Below, in pieces: positions 12,276 to 24,050 of a stretch of 64,000 nucleotides of DNA. Numbering within the stretch: position 1 is the stretch's first letter; each line of letters opens with the position of its first letter. The position numbers were made by a program, and so were the translations under genes. The DNA comes from Aphrophora alni. Its lineage: Eukaryota; Arthropoda; Insecta; Hemiptera; Aphrophoridae. Location of the stretch: NCBI GenBank assembly GCA_963513935.1, contig OY740768.1, positions 63,778,786-63,842,785 of the forward strand. The letters are read 5' to 3'. The notes below the pieces were generated by a model. That model was not told where the DNA came from. It saw nothing but the letters and a program-made list of their open reading frames with translations, and did not search any database.

Positions 12276-14009
12276 ATAATGCACAGACTTCATAAATTAC
12301 GTCTGGCGTGTGCACTAGTGACCTACTTCCGTTTTGCAATGGCAAGACATGCTTCCTCTACTGAGTTTAACTTACTATTACCATTCTAAATGTACATTTA
12401 CTGCGGAACAGAAATAAAGTTCAAATTGATTGTATTATATATGAGATTGTAAAGGTAACTTGTCGGTAAAATAATCTCCTTTCTATCTGACGAACCGATA
12501 TTACAACTTATATTTATAAGCATTGTTATATTGCAAGATATCGATTATAATTGCACAAAATTTGTCACTCTAGTTTGAAGAGTCCTATAAACTAAACTCA
12601 GTGGTGCAACAACCTGCAGCCTAGGTCTGCCATCGAGTAATGTGTAGTTAGCAGATCTGTATTAGAACTAAATTGATTTTGTAGAAAACCCCTATCAAAA
12701 ATAGCAGTGCTAAAGAAAATTAAAGGGGCCACCACTATAATCGAAAGAAAGAATTACTATTGGACCAAATATTACTTTGTTCAAGAAATGTTATTTAACA
12801 GAAAAATATAAATAAATTTTATTGAAAAGAATGGTTCGCCATTACATAATTAAAAACAATTATTTCTCTTTAGAATATTCACAGTTACAACAATACAGGG
12901 AGGTATGTCTATGCGGTATGCCTAAATGTGGTTAATTCATAAACTACTCTTGTTTACATCATAATTAATAGAATTATGATTGATTTAATTTAAATTTTTT
13001 AAATCGTATATATCACAAACTTTATAAATTATTAATAAATTTTTTTAACAGATTTTATGAAGATTTATTGAGTTTTAATCAAATAGAACATTTTCTGTAA
13101 TACTAATTGTTGTAAATTCACGCATTGAACGCTAATATTTTATGAAATATGATCCTTTTCATAGGAAGCTTCTGAATGTTTAGTTGTACATAAAAAATAT
13201 ATCTCTCAAAGAACTTGTGCGTCAATAACAGACATGGTATTCAAACATAGAAGTTTATGTTACTTTAGGAATCAATAACAAGATAAACATTTCTCATATT
13301 TATTTCTAAGTTTTTTTTTCTGAGTTGATAATTTCATTATCATTGCGCAGATGTTTTACTGTCACAATCATTCTCATTATTATTTGTTTTTCTTTTTTTG
13401 TTTTTGCAATGCATCCTTGCATGAAATATATAATTGTTCGAATGCTGAGATTGGCTATGAATTGTTACTCAATAATTTGACACTAGTTATCTCGATTCAA
13501 CTCAGATCAAAGCAGAAATACTGACACCAAACATAAGATGATAAATTTTCTTGACGCCATATATAAAAAAATAAGAACTAAAAAAACTGTATATTAGATA
13601 CATATTTGATATGGTATCAGTCATACCGCGAATATACTACTGAGTTGATCAACTAAACAGTTTTAATGCAGAAAATATAGAATTAATTGCTAAAAGAGAC
13701 AAAAGGTATAAACATTACCGTTTGAATAATATTGCCTTCACGTTGCTTTGGCTACTTTATAAACCTAATAATATATACCAAAAGTCAAATCACCTACAAA
13801 AAACATAAAAATTTGAACAGTGGCTCAAAAGAAACATGCAATCTTTATTACCATAAATTTTATTTATATATTTCCAATTTAAATATATTCTAATTACGAT
13901 GATAAATTATGATGTGTAATTGTAATGACAAGCAACCCGTATGTGGCTGGATAAAGAGGGGTAAGGGTTGATCATCAGGTTTATATCGATCCTGTTTAAC
14001 AATATCCAG
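12276..14009. other. AT-rich DNA, no gene seen
   Basis: No domain-bearing frame. The sequence becomes GC-richer from about 13,930 towards the likely exon at 14,010. No promoter element (TATA box, initiator) can be placed with confidence. Confidence 0.4.
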
Positions 14010-14147
14010 GGAGAATTTATTCAACATCTTCCAGTAGAAGATCAGGTTAAGGGTGGCTGGACCAGACCCTCAGTTCAGCAGGCGCGGTTCAACATGGACC
14101 ATTGGATACCCTGGAATTACTATTATCCGTCGCATCCATACTTTCAG
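14010..14147 (+). CDS. Exon 1 (tentative), N-terminal Trp/Tyr/Pro-rich segment of the TRERF1-like protein
   Basis: A 138-base open stretch, much GC-richer than its surroundings, bounded by AG at 14,008-14,009 and GT at 14,148-14,149. It encodes 46 residues without a stop, starting GEFIQHLPVEDQ and ending NYYYPSHPYFQ, with three Trp and many Tyr. It starts and ends in phase 0, matching the phase of the next exon at 32,659. The acceptor has a weak pyrimidine tract and the donor (CAG/GTCGCC) is poor, so the right edge is uncertain. I recognise no domain. It is assigned to this gene from strand, phase, composition and the lack of another gene nearby. It could belong to a different gene or be an unused open frame. 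Confidence 0.5.
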
Positions 14148-14330
14148 GTCGCCAAGTGTTTTCATTTATCTTACCATGTGGAATTTGTGTCAGTGATTTT
14201 GTGTAATATGTGTTTTATTTTTTCTAAAATGAAGTTATTTAGACGAATTCATTATCTTTCTCAATTATATATCGTGGATTACTATTATTTTTACTGAGAG
14301 TACCTGCAAATTTTATCTAGTAAAATTTGC

Positions 14331-15066
14331 ACAACGTCCCTATTTAGTTCTGAGAATAAACAAAATTGCAATTTACACAACGTCCCTATTTAGTTCTGAG
14401 ACTAAACAAGATTTCAATTTACACAACGTCCCTATTTAGTTCTGAGAATAAACAAGATTTCAATTTACACAACGTCCCTATTTAGTTCTGAGAATAAACA
14501 AAATTGCAATTTACACAACGTCCCTATTTAGTTCTGAGACTAAACAAAATTGCAATTTACACAATGTCCCTCTTTAGTTCTGAGACTAAACAAAATTTCA
14601 ATTTACACAACGTCCCTATTTAGTTCTGAGAATAAACAAGATTGCATTTTACACAACGTCCCTATTTAGTTCTGAGAATAAACAAAATTTCAATTTACAC
14701 AACGTCCCTATTTAGTTCTGAAACTAAACAAAATTTCAATTTACACAACGTCCCTATTTAGTTCTGAGAATAAACAAAATTTCAATTTACACAACGTCCC
14801 TATTTAGTTCTGAGACTAAACAAAATTTCAATTTACACAACGAACCTATTTAGTTCTGAAACTAAACAAAATTGCAATTTACACAACGTCCCTATTTAGT
14901 TCTGAGACTAAACAAAATTTCAATTTACAGAACGTCCCTATTTAGGTCTGAGACTAAACAAAATTTCAATTTACACAACGAACCTATTTAGTTCTGAAAC
15001 TAAACAAAATTGCAATTTACACAACGTCCCTATTTAGTTCTGAGATTAAACAAAATTGTAATTTAA
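14331..15066. repeat. Tandem satellite, 16 copies of a 46-bp unit
   Basis: The word ACAACG recurs at exactly 46-base steps from 14,331 to 15,021 with no insertions or deletions (copy 14 begins AGAACG). The unit reads ACAACGTCCCTATTTAG, TTCTGAGA, then A or C, TAAACAA and an ATT-rich tail. Units with ACTAAA contain a hairpin, TTTAGT and ACTAAA around TCTGAG; units with AATAAA lose one pair. Copies 12 and 15 share a rare GTC to GAA change and are otherwise identical, and copies 11-13 match 14-16 in order, so a three-unit block was duplicated recently. The array begins 183 bases after the tentative exon 1. Confidence 0.95.
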
Positions 15067-15385
15067 ATCATCTACATTCAGGTCATTAAGTCTTACAACG
15101 ACTTTACAACTCCCAAAAAATTAATAACATTAGTTTATTCACTAATATTTTTTCGGTCACTTGAAATTTCTGACAGGTTTCTTTCTAAATGTTGAAATAT
15201 TTACTTTGGTGTTTTTAAAAGTAAATCAAACACGTTATATCAATAAAAGTAACAGCGTTATAGAAAGAGCTACAAGTCATTTAAAACGAGAATTTAATGA
15301 ACATGTAATGATTCTTCATAGGATAATTCAATAATAATAATTTAATTAATTATTAAATAAATAAATCACTAGAGCACTGTGGTGA

Positions 15386-15582
15386 TTATATATGAACAGG
15401 GAAAAACCCCAAACCACAAAATAACACAACTACACAAAACTGTATAAAGTAGAGAAGTAGTGTACCTCTGAAGATGATAGAAGAGCTATCGAAATGTACA
15501 TAAGGTAATATAAACGCATTATACAGTTTTGTGTAGTCGTGTTATTTTGAGATTTGGGATTTTTCCTTGTTCATAAATATTA
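15386..15582 (+). mobile_element. Small palindromic element with a central hammerhead-type motif
   Basis: The left arm 15,386-15,448 and right arm 15,520-15,582 are near-complementary over about 63 bases (shared words GAACA-GGAAAAA, CAAAATAACAC, ACTACACAAAACTGTATA). The 71-base centre contains the hammerhead-like core described separately. The arms simply extend the same helix beyond the core, so a transcript of this region would fold into one long rod. It has no coding capacity. It resembles the ribozyme-bearing terminal repeats of Penelope-like elements or a short non-autonomous derivative. No target duplication was identified. Confidence 0.65.
15463..15507 (+). ncRNA. Hammerhead-ribozyme-like core (type I layout), copy at 15.4 kb
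   Basis: Reading + strand: stem I 5' strand TACCT (15,463-15,467); core CTGAAGA (15,468-15,474); one extra T (15,475); stem II GATAG / CTATC (15,476-15,480 with 15,486-15,490) around a 5-base loop; GAA (15,491-15,493); stem III as the perfect palindrome ATGTACAT (15,494-15,501); A as the cleavage-site base (15,502); stem I 3' strand AGGTA (15,503-15,507), fully complementary to TACCT. This matches the CUGANGA / GAA-A / UH rule of hammerheads with type I topology, except for the extra T before stem II. Stem III has no loop, so it can form only between two molecules or two copies. Self-cleavage is inferred, not shown. Confidence 0.65.
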
Positions 15583-15587
15583 AATAT

Positions 15588-18500
15588 AAATATAATTTAT
15601 TAGTTCCTTGTCTATTAAAGTTCAAACTCTTACCATAAAGTTTAATAATTTTTTTTATGGATAAAATTACATCTCAACATTTAAATTGCTTTTCCTGGTT
15701 TGTAAAAGAGGTTTAATTTATATTTGGGGATTTTTTGTACTGCAATTAATATTTTTTAACATATTCTACTTAAAATGTGAACATAATTAACATATACAAA
15801 AACTAAACAAATACGTGATACATATTCATAGACATTATTATTATTAAGTTGTACAAAATATCATTACAGTACTAAAATTGATAAATAACTAAACGTATTG
15901 ACAAAACAAAAATGTAAATTTGACCTTTGAACTTTATAAAATTTATACCAGAATTGAGTTTCAGTTTATATATTGTCTAATATATAAAATAAAAGTTAAC
16001 AATATTAAATTATCCTTAGTTTGGATTAAATTCATCCCCATCTCTGGTGGAAAGTTTTGCTCTTCGCACGGTCCGAAGCAACTCGACCGACCCTTGCTAG
16101 CCCAAGCTACACAAACATGCCAACTCCCCTATTCTCGCCTCGTTACACTTACTGGATGTTTGTTGTGTTACAATGAAATCTAATAACATTATCCATAAAA
16201 TAGTCTGAGTGGAAATATAGATAATATGTGGGGGGGAGTGGATGTAGTTCTTAGTGTATTACTTATTATTTTATTATCTTGATATAGACTTATATTTCGG
16301 TGAAGCTTCTAATAACGTTGTCGCTAGTTTTGCATATTGGTTTCTATTTTTATATTTATTTATTTTAACTGCATAAACTCATCACTTTAAATCTTAATCA
16401 GATCTGAAATACAATGCAACATAAGCTTAAAAACCTAACCTAACTAATTACATATAAAATACGAGTAACTAATCTGTAATATATGTGATAAATATTAACT
16501 CTTTTATGTAACACTGTACACCAAACATAAATTGGAGGATTTATTAATTATCCAAAAAATAAATTTATAATTTATTAATTAATAGGAGCGAAATGATGAA
16601 CCAAAGTAAAACCTAAACTATAATATTTATAATGGAATGCAATAAGATAATAATACACACTGTAAGTATAAACATTAACATTTTCTAAATATCGTTAATT
16701 AGAAGATTGGTTTATTGGAATTTATTCTTATATCATTTTGAGAGATCACTATTGAAATTGAAAAATTTGAATTAACCCATTGATTTTTTTACGTTCTTTC
16801 TTTTTTATTAACTGAAATATTAAACTTATATTTCTCTTTTTAGTTTTATCAAGCAGTAAATATTTTTAAAACAAGATGTCTATATCGTTTCTATCTATTA
16901 TATTCTCTCTGACCCAATATCAGAAACACAAAAGCGAAATATGCAACTGTAATTTTTTATCCTCTTTAACTATTAACGCAATTAATTAATTGGTAATTAT
17001 ATCAGTAATTGAAACAAAGATATGGTTTTTATAATATAACATTATGCGAATTATTCGGTTGTTTGAAGTATTAATACCCTAATGTAAACTAAAATATTTT
17101 TAATTCTAATATTAGGTCGAGGTGGTATATCAATGTTTGATTCCTCCACACTAAATGTATTTTCATAAACAAATTGTATTATGAAATGCAAGACATTCCA
17201 TCGTAATTGTATGCCTTAAGTATTTGCTTCCTTGTTTTTTTATACGTGGACACATGTCTACTATTATAAGTATGTTATTTCTGTTATTGGAAAAACCAAA
17301 ATATAGAACAAAACTTGATTAGAGTTGATGATGTTTTATTTCATTAAAGTAATTTAAACCTAGGAAAAAGATAGTGGTTTATTTCCTATATTAACATTGG
17401 ACGATATAGTGATAAATTTTCAAACCTTAACAACATTTATATAATCGAGTATAATTATAGAAAAATGTATGGATAATTGTCTCGTCCAATTTAGTTATTT
17501 TATTAATGAAAGAAGTATTTTTTTAAACAAAGCTTTCCGAAGTTCGGTAATGCCTAATGCCGGGAAAATATTATTCCCTTCTTTTTACAAATTACAGAAT
17601 TTTCAAAACAAAATCAAAAAGATTTCCATTTAAGATGAAAACAGAGAGTAGAAAGCCTCATTAACAGTTAACTAAAGCGAATTGAAAAACATTTAATTTT
17701 TTTAAATCTAGTTTCTTAAAACAATTACGAATGTCTAGATCTCTAAATTATATGCCTTTTAATTTTGATGGAAAGTACTATATTATATATAATTACTAGC
17801 AACGTCAAACCTGTTATCATGTTTATTAGAATCTAGGTCGTATGTATAGTATTTCAAAAATATAAAATAAAATTAGTAATCTGATAGAGAAAAACCTAAA
17901 TTATTTCATATGTATCACTAAAATTACCAATAACTAACTACTTATAAACTTTCAATAATACCCCTATAGCGTCCACTTACTACCCTTGTGCCGATGACTC
18001 AACCCTAACGCTTCTGATACAATTTTATATTTGCTTCAATTGTTTCGATAGTGTCGATAAATCGACCTTGATTCTCTACTTAAAAACCTGTCTCCATTAC
18101 ACGCTTAGCTTATATCTATTAGATAACAAATCTTTATATGTACTGTGAAGACTGGCAAATCAGTTATGTGAGCTGTAGCGGCAATCAAAGGTGTTAACAG
18201 ATATTGAATATAAAGTAAACAATTAATTGTCACCGAAATATTATGACGTAAGCTTATTGAAATCAACCAATTTATTATTTTTGTTTGTTTAAAAATATTC
18301 TAGCTTAAAATAAATATAAAAAGAAAAATTATTAGCGAGAAAATGTATTTATATGAAATATATAAGAAGTGAAGAATTTTAATAAATGACAGTTTAGTTT
18401 TAATATTGCTTACAAAAGATAATTAACCCCTTCGAATAATTCTTCACTGAAACAAAACAAATTATCATAGCAGCATACAGTACATTGAAATTATCAGCCA

Positions 18501-20432
18501 AGAACAAATAGTTATAAAAATAATCACAATATCCGAAAGAGAATAACTGCAGTTATATTTATGTATAATATGTTTTCAATGGTAATGTTTCAATTTGAAT
18601 CTTCTTATATCTTAATAATTAAAAAACAATAACAACGTAAATGTTTTCCTTTATATTCAACAATTAAACTTTAAAATAATTCTGATTCCTTCCTTTTTAC
18701 ATTTTCAGATATACGCAATACTGAGAAGGTTATGTATCAATGTAGTGGTTTTTTTCGATAATATCCGTTTTGAGGTCACCTGAATAAAAAAAAAGGGTTT
18801 GCATTGATCTCTCCCTGTCGTTTGTCTATCTGGCGTGTGGACCAATTTTAATCAGATTTGATATTTGGGCATATTTTGGTTATATCTTGGAACTTTTTTT
18901 TCCAATTTTTAGATAACTCGAAATTTTGGGAAGGCTTTCATAACAAAAAACACAACATTCGATTTTCTTAAAATCTGCTCTAATAATTTTAATCAAATTT
19001 TACTCTTAAATTGCCTTAGGACCCAAACAAAACGTGATGTCGGGTAATGATTTAGCGGGAATCAAACAACCAATCTGCCATGGGGCTGTAATGTAAGATG
19101 TAATTTCTCATAATGTGTTTTATAATTTCGTTCAAATTTTAGTGGAAAATGAAGATTTATTAATGACTCAAACCCGTTTGTAAAGTCCTAAATAAAAAAT
19201 ATTACACTTCTACAATAAATATTATAGGTTGCTTTTATGTAGTTTTGAGGATGTGTAATTGAGAAAGTTTGTGCTTTATTATTTTCATTAAATGTACCCA
19301 AATTTTCGATCATACAATTTACCTTACAGAATAATTATAAATGTGTGCAAAAAGGTATATTTCGTGTATCCAGGTACATACAATTATCAACTAATCACTT
19401 CCGCCCTAAAAAAGATTAAATTCCAATCAAGTTTAATTAACAAAAACACGAGTTTATACTCTCAACTAAAGCATAAAAAGTTCTAATTGCAATTGTTGAA
19501 TGACATAAAACATTCATTAAAACGTGAATATCAGACTAACAAGCAAAGTTTCGAATCATTTGTCCAGAAAAAAAGAAGACAAATACGTACGATAATTGGA
19601 ACTTGCTGTATTATTGCAAGCCCACAATTTTTTTTTTTAGTATTACGCATTCCGAACATGTTCGGTGAAAATAGAATTGAGAAAACTGTTAGCAACATTA
19701 CTTTGGTCCCCCTAAAGCTCTTTTGATTTGTGATCACAATTCATAGTAGAGGATACACCAGCGAGATAGAAATTATCGACAAGTTCGTTTGATTTGTGAA
19801 CAACAATTTATAGAACGGAACACCGAGCAACGTAGAAATTATCAGGATGTGAAATCTTTTACTTCCATCGTTTCCCCATTTTTTCTGTTTGTCATATATT
19901 TCCTGTATAAAACGTGTAGCTTTCACAGAAAGATATAAAACTCGCTATTACTTTCTGAACCTTGAAAATAAAATAAAAACTAACTGTATGTTCTTTACTG
20001 TTATTTTCTGTCATAAAGTAAACATATGTTTTAATATATACAAAGAATAATAAATCTTTACAACTTTTAAATTAAACAAGTTGATGATTGTTGTCATGGT
20101 ACCTACCCATTCTATTACAAGTAGCTACTCTAAATGTAATACTTAACAGTTGGTTTCTTAATCCTTGAAAAATTGTTAAATTGTTTGGTAGATCAAGGAG
20201 TCTCACCTAACACGGTAAGTTTGTTTAAAACACTTATTATGCAAGTTTTCTGAACATCTTAATTAATTGTGAGTATCACTGTTTTCTTGACATCGACTAC
20301 ACTTTAACAGGCCTCGTGGATGTGTATATATTAGGAAGGATTCCATTCACTCTGGTAATGTCAGTGAAAAGGCCCGCCGGTTCTCGTAACTATATTAATA
20401 TTAAATAATTATTTCAAGTGAAAAATATACGA
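15588..20432. other. Intron 1 DNA, no exon seen
   Basis: AT-rich. A GC-richer patch at 16,020-16,180 (inside an 87-codon frame) looks like foreign repeat DNA but I cannot name it. A segment around 18,780-19,060 contains a phrase (CGTTTGTCTATCTGGCGTG) of the kind common at ends of repeats. Short frames near 19,290-19,930 show no domain. Confidence 0.4.
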
Positions 20433-20504
20433 CCTATACTGGGAATCGATCCCAGGACCTTTAGCTTTACGCGCCAATGCTCTACCAACTGAGCTATCCT
20501 TGAT
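20433..20504 (-). repeat. tRNA-like SINE head, copy A
   Basis: On the minus strand this has a good A box (TAGCTCAGTTGG), a D stem GCTC/GAGC, an anticodon-like stem TTGGC/GCTAA with loop GCGTAAA, and a T stem CTGGG/CCCAG around ATCGATT that forms the B box. The 3' acceptor strand does not pair with the 5' strand, and the base before the anticodon is C instead of T. It is therefore not a functional tRNA but the RNA polymerase III promoter head of a SINE. Two further copies lie within 500 bases. Confidence 0.7.
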
Positions 20505-20675
20505 CGTTTCCCAACATAAATTACCTCGTTACAAAAGACATTGAAACTAAACTCTAATACTCGGCTTACAGCTTTTACTTATGTATTTAATTATATCAAT
20601 TTATTGATTTTAACGCATGGTTTTACCAAGCTCATATTAATAAATAAATAATTATTCAAAGTGAAAAATATACGA

Positions 20676-20744
20676 CTCACTAGGAATTGAATCCAGGACC
20701 TTTGACTTTACGAACCAAGGCTCTACCAACTGAGCTATCCTTGA
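20676..20744 (-). repeat. tRNA-like SINE head, copy B
   Basis: Same family as copy A, same strand. The A box is intact (TAGCTCAGTTGG), the T arm has drifted (CTGGATTCAATTCCTAG), and the anticodon-like loop is TCGTAAA. Its left flank (about 20,600-20,675) matches the inverted right flank of copy C. Confidence 0.65.
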
Positions 20745-20865
20745 TAGCTTAATATCAATAAATTCATACGTAAAAGCTGCAAACCGAGTATACAGATTAG
20801 TTTCAATATCGGTAAAAATTTCAGTAAATTCAAGTGAGAAGTGTACGCCCTATGATGGGAAGCAA

Positions 20866-20935
20866 TCAAGGATAGCTCAGATGGTAGAGCATTGACGCGT
20901 AAAATCAAAGGTCCTGGATTCATTTCCCAGCCTAG
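20866..20935 (+). repeat. tRNA-like SINE head, copy C (inverted relative to A and B)
   Basis: The A box here is TAGCTCAGATGG and the anticodon-like part is ATTGACGCGTAAAATCAA. The downstream DNA to about 21,015 is the inverse of the DNA left of copy B (shared words GTGAAAAATATAC, TACCAAGCT, TTATTGATTTTAACGC). Copies B and C therefore form an inverted pair about 420 bases long overall. Confidence 0.65.
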
Positions 20936-21015
20936 GATGTATATTTTTCACTAGATAGAATTATATAATTAATAATACTAGCTTGGTAAAATAATGTATA
21001 AGCGTTAAAATCAAT

Positions 21016-23169
21016 AATTTATATTACTTTTTTTTCCTGGGAGTCAAGGTTCGTAATTACATTTTTGACAATAATTTCACTATTTGTCGTAGTAGAGTGG
21101 TGGGGTTAATACTATTAAATGCAAAACATAAATCTCCACAGAATTAAATAACACATCAGTTATGTTATGGAAAAAACTGTTCAACATGGCCGCCATTTTA
21201 ATATTTTTAATTTGATTTTTCCCAGTTTCAATAGGTTTGTAAATCAGCATACTATAGGCCCCCTATACCAAATTTCATGTTTCTATCTTAATTTTGTGAC
21301 TGCTATCATGCTTACTTATGGTCAACATAATGGAGAATCAGTTTTTATGCTCCTGGGGACATGAAATGAGATGATCGGTCAAAAAACTGAAGTAGAATTT
21401 GTTTACAATTGACAAAATTACCCTATACGTATTTTGTATATTGTGTAAGTAAAATGAATATTCACCACACAATTAATATATTAACTTTTTTATGAAATTT
21501 AAAACACTTTTTCTAGGTTATATTTTTATAACAAATTTTCAGATTGAACGAACTTATCTAAATAATCAGAAAGCTCACACATCATTAAACTAGAAAGAGC
21601 TATAATTATTAAACATTCTCTAATAAATTAATTAAGTGTATCTTTTGTTAATTACTTAATTTTACAAATACCTACTAACATACTTTTAATTTGCTAAAAT
21701 TATTTGTTCTTTTAAATTGTTTATAAAATAATCTTCATCAGATTGTTTTCGTCATATAACATTGTTCAGTCACCAATTTGGTTCTGCATGTACCATCCAC
21801 GTTGGCATTATTTGATAGAAGCAGAAGAATGCATAATACAAAGTATAAGATAAATAATACTAGCTAGTAATTTGTTTGCAATAACTTCTTAAAGAATTAA
21901 TTTCAATAAATGAAATTTTAAAAAGTTATGTTTAATTAAATATATAAATCCAAGTTTGTATGCAGTCTTGAGATATGCAGTCTGAGTACCCATGAAGCAG
22001 ATTGTATTTTTGAAATTTTTTTAAGACAAAAACTTCTCGATCGTCAAAACACCTTGTAAAAACAGACGAAAAACCACTTAATAAAAAAATTAAAACCATT
22101 AGCCATTTAATAGAGTGAGGGTCGAAAAAGAATATGATATGGTCAAGAGAGACCTGATAGGAAAGAAAAAAGAGAGAAGACTAACCCAAAACCACCTACA
22201 ATCCAACTCTGTTCCCTCTGGACTGCTGAGCTCGTACTCATTAAAGTGAACCCCTAAGGGTCAGATTGCAACAATTAAGGAATACGTAAAGTTATTACCC
22301 AGTTAACTTAAAAACAGACACAGACTACATCATATTCTATTTCAATATTTTTTTAACAGCCTGTTATAGTTTTTCTTTTGTGTTTCAAACTAAGTGTAGG
22401 TTTTTATTCTAAAAGACGATTTATTAATTTTATATTTAGGTATAAAATATGTATAATTTTAGTTGTTGAATTCAAATTATCACTAGACAAAGCTAAAGAA
22501 TTTGAGCTTTATAATTGTGTTACATAACAAACTTTCATTTAATTTTATTTCTTTTCTCTTCTTTTCTGTTCAAATTATTGTTCGATTTAATTTTATTTTG
22601 TTCTGTACTTTATTTTATTTTTTTGTTAATTTAATAAAACTACATAATTCCTATACTACTATAAACCCAAAATTTTAGCTCACCCTATTTCACATGTCAG
22701 CATTGAAATTGAATACTGCATTTATTACGTTTAACTGACTAGAATTTGGAGTTCCATGAAATACGAGTAGAAATGATGTAGTCAGTTACCGCATCTATAT
22801 GTAGATTTTGTTTATGAATAACAAAATTCATGGGTATTATCACATAATAGAGTGTTAGTTTTTTCAAAGTATGGGCGTTAAACAATAAAATAAAAATTCT
22901 TTTTGTAAATGAAAACTTTTTTTTTTAAATAACGTAGGGTATGTTTGTTTCAATTTTTCATCGTGAATTTTGTTTGCATATTTATAAAAGTTTGAAGGTT
23001 TTATAGCACTCTGTTTAATAAATTAAAATTAAGCGCTTCAATGATTATTATAAGAAAAAGTTTCGTTATTAACTTAAACAATATCTCACGAAATTGGGGC
23101 CGAAAGTTTTTAATGATCTAGTAATCTGAATATCTTTAATAACTAAGACTTGTAAACTTAAGCCTTGGG
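21016..23169. other. Intron 1 DNA, repeat fragments but no exon
   Basis: A fragment with GGCCGCCATTTTAA at about 21,186 resembles words in the 8.8-10.3 kb element. A purine-rich, GC-richer stretch at 22,120-22,260 is probably repeat-derived. No domain-bearing frame. Confidence 0.35.
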
Positions 23170-24050
23170 GTTGTATTCACTTCAGAGTTTACAAGATAAT
23201 TTTTGAAGTTTTCAAATTAAAAAATTGCTCTACCATAAAGATTGTAGAAAACATTTTCAATACTATTTATTATTATTTCCTTAAAGTGTGCAGAATATTA
23301 CTGGAAAACTAAATTTATTATTAAAATAATTATCATGTGAGTATGTATAATACAATTGGATTAAAGTTTTTAATTTTACAACTAATATTGTAGCTAATGA
23401 AAAAGATGGACTTATCCCATTGAGATCTGGAGATATAAACTGGTGCATACAAAAAAAAGCCAAAAAATTAATGATGTAAAATACACTTACAAAAAGTTAT
23501 ATATTCTTTCAATGTTAGCAAAAAGCTACACATTTTAAACAATATTATATATATTTACTCTTAGTTATTTTCTAAAGTGTCATTATGAAAAATCTAGTTA
23601 AGCAACCAGGTGATTATAGTTTTATGGTTACATAGAACTTTAAATATTAGTAAATATAAACAAGTATTCATAATGCTCTCCAACACATGAAACATGGCCT
23701 TAAAACAATTATATACCATATTTTAAAAAACAGATTACAAAATAAATGTATGTACAGATGTAATATTGATTATTCCATTAAAACTAAAAATGTGTAGACA
23801 AGTTGATGGAACCTGTCACACGCAAAAAATATAACAAGAAAACGTCATGTTGCAAGGAAAAATAACAAAATGCAATTTATATTTTGTTACAAACCCAAGA
23901 ACTCAAATAAAAATACAAAAGAACAAAGGTTAAATATGACTTCATAAGTTTTTATAATTGGTTATTAGTGTAACAATAAATATATATTTATAAATCAGAT
24001 ATTCCTATTAAGTAAAACATTTAAGTCGCTACGACTTGTGATAATATATA
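23170..24050 (+). repeat. Left arm of a 0.8 kb inverted repeat
   Basis: This segment aligns as reverse complement to 30,465-31,258 along its length, with scattered mismatches and small gaps. Matching words include CTTCAGAG-TTACAAGATAATTTTTGAA, GGCCTTAAAACAATTAT, AAAACAGATTACAAAATAAATGTATG and TTATAATTGGTTATTAGTG. Read outward from the arm, the centre gives a short peptide-like frame (KINVCTDVILI and neighbours) that is better preserved in the right arm. The family is not recognised. Confidence 0.8.

Noticed and set aside
14331..15066. Regular repeats suggestive of a CRISPR array
   Set aside because: There are no unique spacers. The full 46-base unit repeats head to tail, and the host is a eukaryote. 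It is a satellite.
20433..20935. Functional tRNA genes (GTA anticodon-like)
   Set aside because: The acceptor strands do not pair, the base before the anticodon is C, and the copies are embedded in a larger dispersed repeat. They are SINE heads.
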